Source of the DNA: Thermospira aquatica
GTDB taxonomy: Bacteria; Spirochaetota; Brevinematia; Brevinematales; Thermospiraceae
Direction of reading: 5' to 3'
Assembly: GCF_023525255.1 (NCBI RefSeq)
Contig: NZ_CP073355.1
Coordinates: 1,426,001 to 1,490,000 of the forward strand
Length of the DNA stretch: 64,000 nucleotides
Position 1 is the stretch's first letter; each line of letters opens with the position of its first letter. The notes beneath the pieces are model-generated. The model saw nothing but the letters and a program-made list of their open reading frames with translations, made no database searches and was not told the origin of the DNA. Shown in pieces: positions 63,900 through 64,000 of this stretch. The translations under genes and the position numbers were made by a program.

Positions 63900-64000
63900 G
63901 AGTTTTTGAAGAAGATCTTCCATATCTTTTGGGAGTGGTACTGAAAACTCCATAAGTTTTCCTGTTGCAGGATGTGAGAAAGCAAGAAATTTTGCACAGA
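63885..64000 (-). CDS. C-terminal end of an RluA/RluD-type pseudouridine synthase (partial)
   Basis: Thirty-seven residues in the frame that stops at TAA (63885-63887): CAKFLAFSHPATGKLMEFSV followed by PLPKDMEDLLQKLKK. This matches the end of RluA-family enzymes, where the last strand reads like 'L.FxHPxTGExxxFxAPLPxDM'. The gene continues past the right edge. It converges with phoH. Confidence 0.7.
   Translation of the reverse strand, partial: CAKFLAFSHPATGKLMEFSVPLPKDMEDLLQKLKKTP

Overview
The window looks like a chromosomal segment of a moderately AT-rich, anaerobic or microaerophilic Gram-negative bacterium. lpxD points to lipid A and an outer membrane. A lone batD-type gene, a ferredoxin-linked 2-oxoacid oxidoreductase, GH13 and trehalose enzymes, and a HemC/SUMT/HemD fusion would fit a deep-branching spirochaete (Brevinematia-like). 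That assignment is inference; no rRNA or marker gene here settles it.

Layout. 1-4.9 kb (+): end of an unknown gene, a degenerate HD-GYP protein, a RecQ-like helicase that appears to start at ATT, a small unknown protein and an RlhA-like U32 protein. 4.9-9.1 kb (-): ferredoxin plus three subunits of a VorB-type 2-oxoacid:ferredoxin oxidoreductase, then batD. 9.5-10.5 kb (-): bioB with a strong promoter. 10.7-12.8 kb: a decayed IS1634-type element.

12.9-35.5 kb (-) is the centrepiece: about 22 kb of co-directional, tightly spaced genes. They encode sulfate uptake (PiT/CysP), ATP sulfurylase (CysD, CysN with a degenerate APS-kinase domain), a 4Fe-4S APS reductase (CysH), a siroheme sulfite reductase fused to a TusA domain, cysteine synthase and siroheme synthesis (HemA, HemL, HemB, a HemC-SUMT-HemD fusion, Met8). 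They also encode a protein-thiocarboxylate module: a ThiS-like carrier ending in GGGK, a MoeB/ThiF-like activating enzyme, a MetY-like sulfhydrylase, TusA, DsrE and a JAMM protease domain fused to an FTR1 iron permease. This recalls thiocarboxylate-dependent homocysteine synthesis described in Wolinella (HcyS/HcyF/HcyD/MetY). Two near-identical promoter-operator units head the block. One drives the working carrier gene and the main operon; the other drives a decayed carrier copy, an FNT channel and a large NirB-like siroheme reductase with its own Rieske domain.

35.9-38 kb (+): an outer-membrane-type protein and ftsW. 38.2-44.3 kb (+): a type III restriction-modification operon with an extra unknown gene between mod and res. 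44.4-49.7 kb (-): a methyltransferase gene interrupted by an in-frame stop, then a trehalose operon (DUF5752-like protein, TreT-like synthase, OtsA-OtsB fusion). 49.9-51.2 kb: an intact ISNCY-type element. 51.6-52.4 kb: tRNA-Gly with promoter and terminator, then an RluA-type pseudouridine synthase. 52.4-59.6 kb (-): GH13 glycosidase, MEMO1-like protein, cysteine-desulfurase-like enzyme, phosphopantetheinyl transferase, ksgA, lpxD, flavodoxin. 59.6-62.3 kb: an integrase-type IS with an IS256-type IS nested in its left end. 62.5 kb to the end: phoH (+) and the tail of an RluA/RluD-type synthase (-).

Two internally deleted relatives of the integrase-type IS lie at 35.5 and 51.2 kb. In all three places one terminus sits exactly 5 bp upstream of a -35 box, which suggests promoter-directed insertion.
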